Source: an uncultured Actinomycetes bacterium
GTDB taxonomy: Bacteria > Actinomycetota > Actinomycetes > S36-B12
Direction: 5' to 3'
Assembly (NCBI GenBank): GCA_937902285.1
Contig: CALGTB010000014.1
Span: 1-9,359 of the forward strand
DNA length: 9,359 nucleotides
Shown: one piece after another, positions 1 through 5,646 of the stretch
Layout of the letters: the number at the start of each line of letters is the position of its first letter
Position numbering within the stretch: the stretch's first letter is position 1
The notes under the pieces: generated by a model
The model's input: only the letters and a program-made list of their open reading frames with translations
The model's database searches: none
Told to the model about the DNA's origin: nothing
Translations under genes and position numbers: made by a program

Positions 1-648
1 CAGCGCCTCGGTGACGAGGCGGGTGACCTCGTCGGGGGTCATGGTCAGGGCATCGACGGCCAGCGCCGGCGAGATGCGCACCGTGACGGGCGTGCGCCCG
101 CGACGACGTGCCCCGTAGACGGTGGTGATGGCGTGCACGGGCACGGCCGGGTTCGCCTGCAGGACGGGGATGAGGACGCGCTTGTGCAGGCGGTGCATCG
201 TCCGGTGGTCGGGTGAGCGCGTGCCCTCGGGATAGAGGCCCACCTTGCCGCCGTCCGCCAGCGTGCGGCTCGCCATGTCGAGAGCCCACGTCGTGGACGC
301 CTCGTCGCCTCGACGCAGGGGGATCTGCCCCATGAGCCGGAAGAACACCGCACCCCGCCGCTCGAACACCTCGACCTTCGCGAAGGCCGTCACCCGCCAC
401 CAGTGGCTCATGACGGCCACGACCGGATCCATGGCCGACACGTGGTTGCCGACGAGGATGGTGGGCCCGGGCGCCACGTTGTCCGAACCGACCACGTCGA
501 CGTCGAGGCGCAGGCGCAGCGCCCGCATGGCCGCGATAGTGGCCCAGTAGGTCCGGGCCCGCCCAGGGCGCCCTATCCGGGTGCCCGGATACAGCCGGCC
601 GCCCTCATGCAGTGCGGCGTCGTAGCTCAGCGGCTCGGGCGTCGTCAT
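1..648 (-). CDS. PlsC-family 1-acylglycerol-3-phosphate acyltransferase (partial, C-terminus off window)
   Basis: Membrane-associated acyltransferase of the PlsC/LPLAT family, which transfers an acyl chain to lysophosphatidic acid or a similar lysolipid in phospholipid synthesis. Seen: 216 residues with no stop before the window edge. The HX4D catalytic motif is at N68-H69 to D74 (NHVSAMD), an FxR substrate motif lies in VFFRLMGQIP at 101-110, and the glycerol-phosphate-binding YPEGTRSPD is at 139-147. The start is ATG at 648. It is supported by gap-free collinearity from residue 1 with the paralogue at 6414-7136, which shows that about 24 residues are missing here. The two ATG codons just upstream (659 and 656) run into a TGA after a few codons. 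The Shine-Dalgarno sequence is weak (GGA three bases before the ATG). The gene is divergent from the GH3 gene and shares its promoter region. The true acyl acceptor is not determinable. Confidence 0.88.
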   Translation of the reverse strand, partial: MTTPEPLSYDAALHEGGRLYPGTRIGRPGRARTYWATIAAMRALRLRLDVDVVGSDNVAPGPTILVGNHVSAMDPVVAVMSHWWRVTAFAKVEVFERRGAVFFRLMGQIPLRRGDEASTTWALDMASRTLADGGKVGLYPEGTRSPDHRTMHRLHKRVLIPVLQANPAVPVHAITTVYGARRRGRTPVTVRISPALAVDALTMTPDEVTRLVTEAL

Positions 649-663
649 GTGTCCATCATGGCG

Positions 664-678
664 GCAGGGGTCCCGTGC
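664..678. promoter_or_regulatory. Imperfect palindrome between the divergent acyltransferase and GH3 starts
   Basis: GCAGGGGTCCCGTGC is a 15-base palindrome centred on T671 with six of seven arm pairs matching. It lies upstream of the plus-strand TAGGGT box and over the expected minus-strand transcription start, so it is a candidate operator. A dyad this short and GC-rich can also arise by chance. Confidence 0.2.
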
Positions 679-680
679 GC

Positions 681-690
681 AAACTAGGGT
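681..690. promoter_or_regulatory. Candidate overlapping divergent -10 boxes
   Basis: The plus strand reads AAACTAGGGT here. TAGGGT at 685-690 fits the actinobacterial TANNNT -10 box and lies 7 bases before the GH3 ATG at 698, so that transcript could be leaderless. On the minus strand TAGTTT (686 to 681) also fits TANNNT and would give the acyltransferase a leader of about 25 bases. The two boxes share the same T685-A686 step. No -35 hexamer is recognisable on either side. The AGGG at 686-689 could alternatively act as a Shine-Dalgarno 8 bases before the ATG. This is inference from motif and spacing only. Confidence 0.4.
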
Positions 691-697
691 CGCAGTC

Positions 698-796
698 ATG
701 GGACGCGGGCCGTTCGCCTCGGCAGCCGTGATGGGACGCGGGCCGTACGCCTCGGCAGCCCTCTTGGGACGCCGTCCGTACGCCACGGCAGCGCTG
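698..796 (+). repeat. Three tandem copies of a 33-bp unit at the 5' end of the GH3 gene
   Basis: Copies lie at 698-730, 731-763 and 764-796. By hand count, copies 1 and 2 match at 30 of 33 bases and copies 2 and 3 at 27 of 33. Each encodes an 11-residue unit of the form (M/L)-G-R-(G/R)-P-(F/Y)-A-(S/T)-A-A-(V/L). The unit is a multiple of three, so copy-number change keeps the frame. The copies begin ATG, ATG and TTG, all usable start codons. Copy 3, with its Arg pair, runs directly into the hydrophobic core and lipobox and looks like the ancestral signal-peptide start. Confidence 0.95.
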
Positions 797-2617
797 CTCG
801 CCGCAGCACTCGTCCTGTCGGCCTGCATCGGCGACTCCGAGGTCCGGCCGAGCGCGCTGGCCGGTTCCGCGGGAGCACCGTCCTCGGACGGAGCAGCGGC
901 ACGCCTCTCGGACCAGCAGCAGGCCGCGTGGGTGGAGGAGACGCTCGCGTCACTCACCGTCGAGGAGAAGGTGGGCCAGCTCTTCGTTGCGCGCGTCCAT
1001 GGGACGTCGGCCGACACCCAGGATCCGGAGGCTGTCGACCAGAACCGGGCCGAGCTGGGCGTCGACAACGCGGTGCAGCTCGTCGCGGCCTATCGCGTCG
1101 GCGGGATCGTCTACTTCGGCGAGAACGTCACGACGCCGGAGGCCCTGGCCCGGTTCGGGAATGCGGTGCAGGAGGCCGCCTCGCAGCAGCGGGTCGTCAT
1201 CCCGGTCGTGACGTCCATCGACCAGGAGCAGGGCAGCGTCGCTCGCATCGGCCCGCCAGCCACGCAGTTCCCGGGGAGCATGGCCCTCGGTGCCGGTCGC
1301 TCGGCCGAGGATGCGCATCGAGCGGCACTGATCACCGGACAGGAGCTCCGCGCGATGGGAGTGTTCCAGGACTTCGCGCCGGTGAGCGATGTCAACGCCG
1401 ACCCGTCGAATCCTGTGATCGGGGTGCGCTCGTTCGGCTCACGCCCGGCGCTGGTCTCGACCATGGTGGAGGCCCAGGTGCGCGGCTACCAGGAGGCGGG
1501 GATCGCGGCCACGGCCAAGCACTTCCCGGGGCACGGTGACACGTCGGTCGACAGCCACACCGGGCTTCCGGAGATCACGAACGACCGGGCCTCACTGCGC
1601 CGTGTCGACCTGAAGCCGTTCCGGGCGGCCATCGCCGAAGGCGTCGACGCGATCATGACCGCCCACATCACCGTCCCGGCCCTCGACCCGACCGGGACGC
1701 CGGCGACCCTGTCGAAGCCCGTCCTGACGGGCCTCCTTCGAGATCAGCTCGGCTTCGACGGGGTCATCATCACTGACTCGCTGCGCATGGAGGGCGTGCG
1801 CACGACCTACGGCGACGACCGCGTGCCCGTACTGGCGATCCTCGCCGGCGCCGACCAGCTGCTCGACCCACCCGACCTGCCACTGGCCTACGCCTCCGTG
1901 CTGACAGCCGTGGGGAACGAGGAGATCACGATCGACCGCCTCGATGCCTCGGTGCGTCGCGTGCTGGCGCTCAAGGCGAGGCTGGGCCTCATGTCCGCGT
2001 CGGCTGCCTCGGTGGATACCGCCCTCGTGGAATCGAGCGTCGGCAGGCCCGACAGCCTCGCGACGGCCGCCGGCATCACGGACAGGACGACGACGCTCGT
2101 GCGTGACCCTCGCGGTCTCGTCCCTGCGGCCGGCCTCGACGGCGCATCGGTGCTCGTCGTGGGCTGGGGGGAGACGACGACCCAGCGGCTCGCGGACGCC
2201 CTGCGGGCGCGGGGCAGCGTGGTCTCCGTGCAGGAGACCGGGGACGCGCCCGGACCGGAGGAGATCGCCACCGCCGTCGCCGCCGCTCGCACGGTGGATC
2301 TCGTCGTGGCAGTGACGCACGACGTCTCCGTCCATCGCGAGCAGGCCACGCTCCTGTCGGGGCTGGACGGCACGGGTCGCCCGGTGGTGGCGGCCGGCGT
2401 GGGCACGCCCTACGACGTGGCGTGGCTGCCGGACGACATGGCCTATCTGGCCGCCTACTCGTTCCAGCCCGTGGCACTGGAGTCGCTGGTGCGGGTGATC
2501 GCCGGTGACGTGCGGCCCTCGGGCCGGCTGCCGGTGTCCATCCCGTCGGCTTCGGATCCGGCCGTGGTCCTGTACCCGTTCGGGTGGCCGAGCGCTGGTA
2601 GCGTCGCGGAGGAGTAG
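698..2617 (+). CDS. nagZ: GH3 beta-N-acetylglucosaminidase, NagZ-type, two-domain surface lipoprotein
   Basis: Glycoside hydrolase family 3 enzyme predicted to release terminal beta-N-acetylglucosamine, classically from muropeptides during cell-wall turnover. Seen, counting from ATG 698 (639 residues): a signal peptide ending in lipobox LSAC with lipidated C43; a TIM-barrel from about 85 to 440; KHFPGHGD at 274-281 followed by D285-S286-H287, the NagZ Asp-His acid/base dyad; and catalytic nucleophile D360 in VIITDSLRM. A Rossmann-like GH3 C-terminal domain follows (about 465-620, with VLVVGWG). Length and layout match the secreted two-domain NagZ of Bacillus subtilis (known). The start is uncertain: residues 1-33 are three 11-residue repeats, and ATG 731 or TTG 764 would still give a complete signal peptide. 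I chose 698 for its TAGGGT/AGGG upstream context. The GTG at 647 is rejected because it overlaps the divergent gene's start. It is followed by the fucosidase in an apparent operon. Beta-glucosidase activity is unlikely given the NagZ-specific loop. Confidence 0.92.
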   Translation: MGRGPFASAAVMGRGPYASAALLGRRPYATAALLAAALVLSACIGDSEVRPSALAGSAGAPSSDGAAARLSDQQQAAWVEETLASLTVEEKVGQLFVARVHGTSADTQDPEAVDQNRAELGVDNAVQLVAAYRVGGIVYFGENVTTPEALARFGNAVQEAASQQRVVIPVVTSIDQEQGSVARIGPPATQFPGSMALGAGRSAEDAHRAALITGQELRAMGVFQDFAPVSDVNADPSNPVIGVRSFGSRPALVSTMVEAQVRGYQEAGIAATAKHFPGHGDTSVDSHTGLPEITNDRASLRRVDLKPFRAAIAEGVDAIMTAHITVPALDPTGTPATLSKPVLTGLLRDQLGFDGVIITDSLRMEGVRTTYGDDRVPVLAILAGADQLLDPPDLPLAYASVLTAVGNEEITIDRLDASVRRVLALKARLGLMSASAASVDTALVESSVGRPDSLATAAGITDRTTTLVRDPRGLVPAAGLDGASVLVVGWGETTTQRLADALRARGSVVSVQETGDAPGPEEIATAVAAARTVDLVVAVTHDVSVHREQATLLSGLDGTGRPVVAAGVGTPYDVAWLPDDMAYLAAYSFQPVALESLVRVIAGDVRPSGRLPVSIPSASDPAVVLYPFGWPSAGSVAEE

Positions 2618-2620
2618 GCG

Positions 2621-2626
2621 AGGAGG
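2621..2626 (+). promoter_or_regulatory. Shine-Dalgarno AGGAGG for the fucosidase
   Basis: A full AGGAGG sits between the GH3 stop (2615-2617) and ATG 2632 with a 5-base spacer. It fixes the fucosidase start and supports translation from a shared GH3-fucosidase mRNA. Confidence 0.85.
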
Positions 2627-2631
2627 GTCGA

Positions 2632-4101
2632 ATGTACGAGCCGACCTGGGAGTCCGTGGCGACGCATCCGCTCCCGCAGTGGTACGACGACGCGAAGCTC
2701 GGGGTGTTCCTGCACTGGGGACTGTTCTCGGTTCCTGGATGGGCCACTCAGGTTCCGGACATCCAGGAGCTGCTCCGCACGCACGGACCGAAGGCCATGC
2801 TGCGGGACAACCCGTATGCCGAGTGGTACCGCAACACGATGCAGATCGAGGGCAGCCCGACCCAGGCGCATCATCGCGAGGTCTACGGCACCGACTTCGC
2901 GTACGACGACTTCATCCCGGCGTTCGATGCCGGCACGGCGACCGCCGACCTCGCCCGCATCGCGTCGGTCTGCCGGGAGGCCGGGGCTCAGTACGTGGTG
3001 CTCACCACCAAGCACCACGAGGGCTTCACCCTGTGGCCGTCCGAGCAGGTCCACCGGACGAAGGGCGCCTATCACGCGCGCCGCGACCTGGTGGGAGACC
3101 TCGCCGCGGAGGTCCGCGCGGCGGGGATGCGCATGGGCCTGTACTACTCGGGCGGGTACGACTGGCCGTGGAACGACGCCGTCCTGGCGAACCCCGCGGA
3201 CGCCGCGCTCGCCGTCCCCGCAGACCCGGCCTACCTCGAGTACGCGACCGCCCACGTGCGCGAGCTCATCGATCGCTACGAGCCCTCGGTGCTGTGGAAC
3301 GACATCTGCTGGCCGGCGGGCGGGAACCTGGCCGCGCTCTTCGCCCACTACTACGACGTCGTCCCCGACGGGGTCATCAACGACCGATGGCTCGAGGCCC
3401 ACGGCACGGACTCCTCCCTCGCGGCACACCTCGAGCACGCCGTCGGCGATGCGATCCAGCTGCTGTGGAGGTTCATCCCCGAGGGTGCCAAGTCGCTGAC
3501 GTTCCCCAGCGCCCATCACTTCGACTTCACGACGCCGGAGTACTCGTCGATGACGTCCATCGTCGCCCGGAAGTGGGAGTCCACGCGGGGAGTCGGGCAC
3601 TCCTTCGGGGCGAATCGCAATGAGCGGCCACAGGACATCGTCACGGCGACCGACCTCATTCGGTCGTTCTGCGACATCGTGTCCAAGAACGGGAACCTGC
3701 TCATCGGTGTCGGCCCCGGTCCGGATGGCGTCATTCCGGAGGAGCAGGTGCGGCCCCTCGCCGGGCTGGGCGCCTGGCTGGCGGTCAACGGCGAGGCGAT
3801 CTACGGCACGCGGCCCTGGCTGGTGGCCGAGGGCGCGACCACGGAGGGCACGCCCGTGCGCATGACCCGTCGCGACGGGGAGGTGTTCGCCATCCTCTGC
3901 GGCCTTCCGGGCCGTCGCGACGTCGGGCTCTGGGACCTCGATGCGACCGGCGTCTCCGAGGTGCGGATGCCCGGACTGGGGCAGCCGCTCGCGTGGCTGG
4001 TGGAGGACCGCCGACTGTGGGTCGACCTACCCGAGCGCATGCCCGTGGGTGCGGCGCACGTCCTGGCGCTCACGGGCGACGTCCGACCCTTCAGTGCCTG
4101 A
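2632..4101 (+). CDS. GH29 alpha-L-fucosidase, cytoplasmic
   Basis: Retaining exo-alpha-L-fucosidase of family GH29, removing terminal L-fucose from glycans. Seen (489 residues): GVFLHWGLFSVP at 24-35 with H28 in the conserved HWG; KHHEGFTLW at 127-135 with the sugar-binding H128-H129 pair; and D224 in PSVLWNDICWP, the expected nucleophile. The Thermotoga maritima enzyme also uses D224 and H128/H129 (known). K314-W315-E316 matches the GH29 KWE segment. The acid/base is not conserved across the family; E303 in TTPEYSS and E316 are candidates only. A C-terminal beta-sandwich occupies roughly 395-489. There is no signal peptide or transmembrane segment, so it should act on imported oligosaccharide. 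It lies 14 bases after the GH3 gene with a strong AGGAGG and has no promoter of its own that I can see. No sugar transporter or regulator is in view, so the natural substrate is unknown. Confidence 0.92.
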   Translation: MYEPTWESVATHPLPQWYDDAKLGVFLHWGLFSVPGWATQVPDIQELLRTHGPKAMLRDNPYAEWYRNTMQIEGSPTQAHHREVYGTDFAYDDFIPAFDAGTATADLARIASVCREAGAQYVVLTTKHHEGFTLWPSEQVHRTKGAYHARRDLVGDLAAEVRAAGMRMGLYYSGGYDWPWNDAVLANPADAALAVPADPAYLEYATAHVRELIDRYEPSVLWNDICWPAGGNLAALFAHYYDVVPDGVINDRWLEAHGTDSSLAAHLEHAVGDAIQLLWRFIPEGAKSLTFPSAHHFDFTTPEYSSMTSIVARKWESTRGVGHSFGANRNERPQDIVTATDLIRSFCDIVSKNGNLLIGVGPGPDGVIPEEQVRPLAGLGAWLAVNGEAIYGTRPWLVAEGATTEGTPVRMTRRDGEVFAILCGLPGRRDVGLWDLDATGVSEVRMPGLGQPLAWLVEDRRLWVDLPERMPVGAAHVLALTGDVRPFSA

Positions 4102-4104
4102 GGG
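4087..4104. terminator. Weak hairpin across the fucosidase stop, possible bidirectional terminator
   Basis: CCCT-t-CAG at 4087-4094 pairs with CTG-A-GGG at 4098-4104 around a TGC loop, giving seven pairs with one bulged T. It spans the fucosidase TGA and lies in a 12-base gap between convergent genes, a sensible place to end both transcripts. There is no T-tract, so it is not a classical intrinsic terminator. In actinobacteria tail-less hairpins are sometimes proposed as terminators, and this one is short. Confidence 0.2.
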
Positions 4105-4113
4105 CAGGCGCGG

Positions 4114-4551
4114 CTAGTCCACTGTCCGACCGCTGGGGCGGATGAGCAGCCAGTCGCCGCCGAACTCGTCCACGTCGTGGCAGAAGGCCCGCCCGGGCTT
4201 GTCGCCGTACCAGGTGTAGAGCGGCCTTCCGCCGTACGTGACCTGCAGCGTGCCGTCGGTGCGGGCCACGGTCCCGAGGAGGCCGGGGCGGGCGCGGCCG
4301 GCGGCCACGGGAATGTCGCCCGTGGTGACGACGGGCCATTCCTTGGCGCACTGGCCGTAGCACCGCGACCTGCCGGTGCCGTCCGCGGTGAAGATGTAGA
4401 GCGGCAGCCCGGTGGACGTCGTCAGGGTCACGCCGAATCCTGCGGTCCGACCTGAGGTGATGGTGGTGCCCAGCTCGCCGGCCCGGGCGGCCGACGGAAC
4501 GGCAGCCGCCATGCAGACCGACAGGATCACGATGATCAGGCGCCTAGACAC
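4114..4551 (-). CDS. Small secreted protein of the COG4315 'Yx(F/W)xxD' repeat family
   Basis: Exported protein of about 121 mature residues, with no established biochemical function for the family. Seen (145 residues): signal peptide MSRRL then a hydrophobic core, with a likely signal peptidase I site after A24 (ARA|G). There is no lipobox, so it is probably released or wall-retained rather than lipidated. Two copies of the family repeat follow: PLYIFTAD (Y52, F54, D57) leading into the Cys pair C64-x3-C68 and EWP, then PLYTWYGD (Y112, W114, D117). Where the family usually has a Gly-rich GDTxGQGxxGVW-like stretch, this protein has FCHDVDEFGGDW with a third cysteine, C124. The start is GTG 4551, with GGAGGGG (4562-4568 on the plus map) 10 bases upstream. 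It overlaps the upstream VOC gene's stop by 8 bases, so the two are probably translationally coupled. Confidence 0.85.
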   Translation of the reverse strand: MSRRLIIVILSVCMAAAVPSAARAGELGTTITSGRTAGFGVTLTTSTGLPLYIFTADGTGRSRCYGQCAKEWPVVTTGDIPVAAGRARPGLLGTVARTDGTLQVTYGGRPLYTWYGDKPGRAFCHDVDEFGGDWLLIRPSGRTVD

Positions 4552-4972
4552 AGAACTCGTTCCCCTCCGGGTCGGTCATGGTCACCCATGTGTGCGGACC
4601 CTGCCGGCCCTCATGCAGGATCGTCGCCCCACGCTCGACCAGGTGCGCCCGCACGGCTTCGAGGTCCTGGCCGGGAGAGCGCAGGTCGAGATGCACGCGG
4701 TTCTTGGTCGCCTTGGGCTCCGGCACCTGCTGGAAGAGCAGGCGGACCGTGCCGGGGCCGGGCTCGGGACTCACGACGGCCGCCCCGGCGCTCCAGACGA
4801 GGCGTCCCGCGTGCTCGGTGGTCTCGTCGGCTGTCGCGTGCCCCTCCGCCACCATCCGACGGATGAAGTCGGCGTCCTGGGGCTCGACGGTCCAGCCCAG
4901 CGTCTCGGCCCACCAGTCGGCGAGGGCATGCGGTTCGCGGCAGTCGACGGCAACCTGCACGGTGAGGGGCAT
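4544..4972 (-). CDS. VOC-superfamily (glyoxalase-like) protein
   Basis: Cytoplasmic protein of the vicinal-oxygen-chelate superfamily, close to the 'Glyoxalase_6' type. Substrate unknown; members include lyases, dioxygenases and antibiotic-binding proteins. Seen (142 residues): two beta-alpha-beta-beta-beta modules, with QVAVDCREPHALADWW near the N-terminus, NRVHLDLRSPG in the second module with a candidate metal-binding His, and the typical TDPEGNEFCV ending, where the protein stops immediately. I chose ATG 4972 because the family begins around 'PLTVQVAVDC' and because TAGGTT (4985 to 4980) lies exactly 7 bases upstream, suggesting a leaderless mRNA. The longer reading from 5020 adds 16 residues unlike the family and crosses the dyad at 4995-5019. 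It is the first gene of a two-gene operon with the secreted COG4315 protein and is divergent from the DUF4126 gene. Confidence 0.85.
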   Translation of the reverse strand: MPLTVQVAVDCREPHALADWWAETLGWTVEPQDADFIRRMVAEGHATADETTEHAGRLVWSAGAAVVSPEPGPGTVRLLFQQVPEPKATKNRVHLDLRSPGQDLEAVRAHLVERGATILHEGRQGPHTWVTMTDPEGNEFCV

Positions 4973-4979
4973 GCGCAGG

Positions 4980-4985
4980 AACCTA
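4980..4985 (-). promoter_or_regulatory. Candidate -10 box TAGGTT of the VOC operon
   Basis: On the minus strand TAGGTT fits TANNNT and ends 7 bases before ATG 4972, the spacing expected for a leaderless transcript. There is no Shine-Dalgarno before this ATG, which fits. No -35 hexamer is seen; the dyad at 4995-5019 occupies that position. Confidence 0.45.
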
Positions 4986-4994
4986 GCGAATCCG

Positions 4995-5019
4995 TGCCGA
5001 CTCGGAGGGGGAGTCGGCA
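4995..5019. promoter_or_regulatory. Perfect 9-bp inverted repeat in the VOC/DUF4126 divergent promoter
   Basis: TGCCGACTC (4995-5003) and GAGTCGGCA (5011-5019) are perfect inverted arms around a 7-base spacer GGAGGGG; a further G-T pair at 4994/5020 could extend it in RNA. The centre is base 5007. The candidate VOC -10 (4980-4985) and the candidate DUF4126 -10 (5029-5034) are both 24.5 bases from it, so the dyad covers the -35 zone of both promoters. An operator for a dimeric regulator is the favoured reading. The alternative is an mRNA hairpin presenting GGAGGGG in its loop upstream of GTG 5023. Confidence 0.6.
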
Positions 5020-5028
5020 TCGGTGGGC

Positions 5029-5034
5029 GAGAAT
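5029..5034 (+). promoter_or_regulatory. Candidate -10 box GAGAAT of the DUF4126 gene
   Basis: GAGAAT keeps the two most constrained -10 positions (A2 and T6) and ends 6 bases before GTG 5041, fitting leaderless transcription. It is a weaker match than the TANNNT boxes at 685-690 and 4980-4985. Its support comes mainly from its mirror-image placement about the dyad. Confidence 0.35.
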
Positions 5035-5040
5035 GGTTCC

Positions 5041-5616
5041 GTGGAGACCGCCATCCCCCTCGCCTTCACCGCCTCGTGGGCCAGCGGGATCAACCCCTAC
5101 CTGCTCGTCCTCATGATGGGGCTGCTCGGCCGGTTCGCGGGCGTCGACGTGCCGCCCGCCTTCGAGCGGGTCGACGTCCTGCTCGTATTCGCTGTGCTCA
5201 CGGTGGTCGACGCGGTTGCTGACAAGATCATGCTGGTCGACTCCGGGTGGGACGCACTCAACACCGTCATCCGCCCCGTGGCGGGTGGAGTCATCGCCAC
5301 CCTCATCGCCTCGCCGTACGTCGACCTGCCCACGGCGGCGATCGCCGCGGCGGGCGGCGCCGTCGCCCTCGTGACCCACCTGGCGAAGGCCACCACGCGG
5401 CTTGCCGTCAACACCTCGCCTGAGCCCGCCAGCAATGTCGGGGTGTCTCTGCTCGAGGACGCAGCGGTGAGCGGGGTCGTCATCGTCGCCGTGCTGAATC
5501 CGTGGGTGGCGGCGGTCATCGCGGGTGTCCTGCTGGTGACCGCTGTCGTCGTGGCGCTGGCCCTCGGGACGGCCGTCCGCGGCGGATGGCGACGACTCAC
5601 CCGCTCCCGGGCGTAG
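5041..5616 (+). CDS. DUF4126 family multi-pass membrane protein
   Basis: Integral membrane protein of unknown function. Seen (191 residues from GTG 5041): the family hallmark SWASGINPYLLVLMMGLLGR at the N-terminus, then several hydrophobic segments (about 17-30, 45-60, 85-100, 105-120 and 140-175) consistent with four to five membrane spans, and a short basic tail RRLTRSRA. The start is ambiguous. GTG 5041 gives the usual N-terminus ('ETAIPLAF...WASG') and lies 6 bases after a -10-like GAGAAT. GTG 5023 would add six residues and has GGAG with a 9-base spacer, but that sequence is partly inside the dyad. I prefer 5041. It is followed after 30 bases by the acid phosphatase gene, possibly co-transcribed. 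It is divergent from the VOC operon. Confidence 0.82.
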   Translation: METAIPLAFTASWASGINPYLLVLMMGLLGRFAGVDVPPAFERVDVLLVFAVLTVVDAVADKIMLVDSGWDALNTVIRPVAGGVIATLIASPYVDLPTAAIAAAGGAVALVTHLAKATTRLAVNTSPEPASNVGVSLLEDAAVSGVVIVAVLNPWVAAVIAGVLLVTAVVVALALGTAVRGGWRRLTRSRA

Positions 5617-5646
5617 CGTGGGGGACGTGAAGGCGGTGCGCGACTG

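Noticed and set aside
647..697. GTG 647 as start of the GH3 gene
   Set aside because: It overlaps the start codon of the divergent acyltransferase, adds hydrophilic residues before the signal peptide, and lacks a ribosome-binding site.
764..826. Twin-arginine (Tat) export of the GH3 lipoprotein
   Set aside because: GRRPYATAALL has an Arg pair but lacks the usual S/T before it and the FLK-like residues after; a Sec lipoprotein signal explains it better, though Tat is not excluded.
2455..3600. A 381-codon minus-strand frame and a 372-codon plus-strand frame over the fucosidase
   Set aside because: Both are alternative-frame readings of a convincing GH29 gene with intact catalytic motifs; neither shows a domain or a good start signal.
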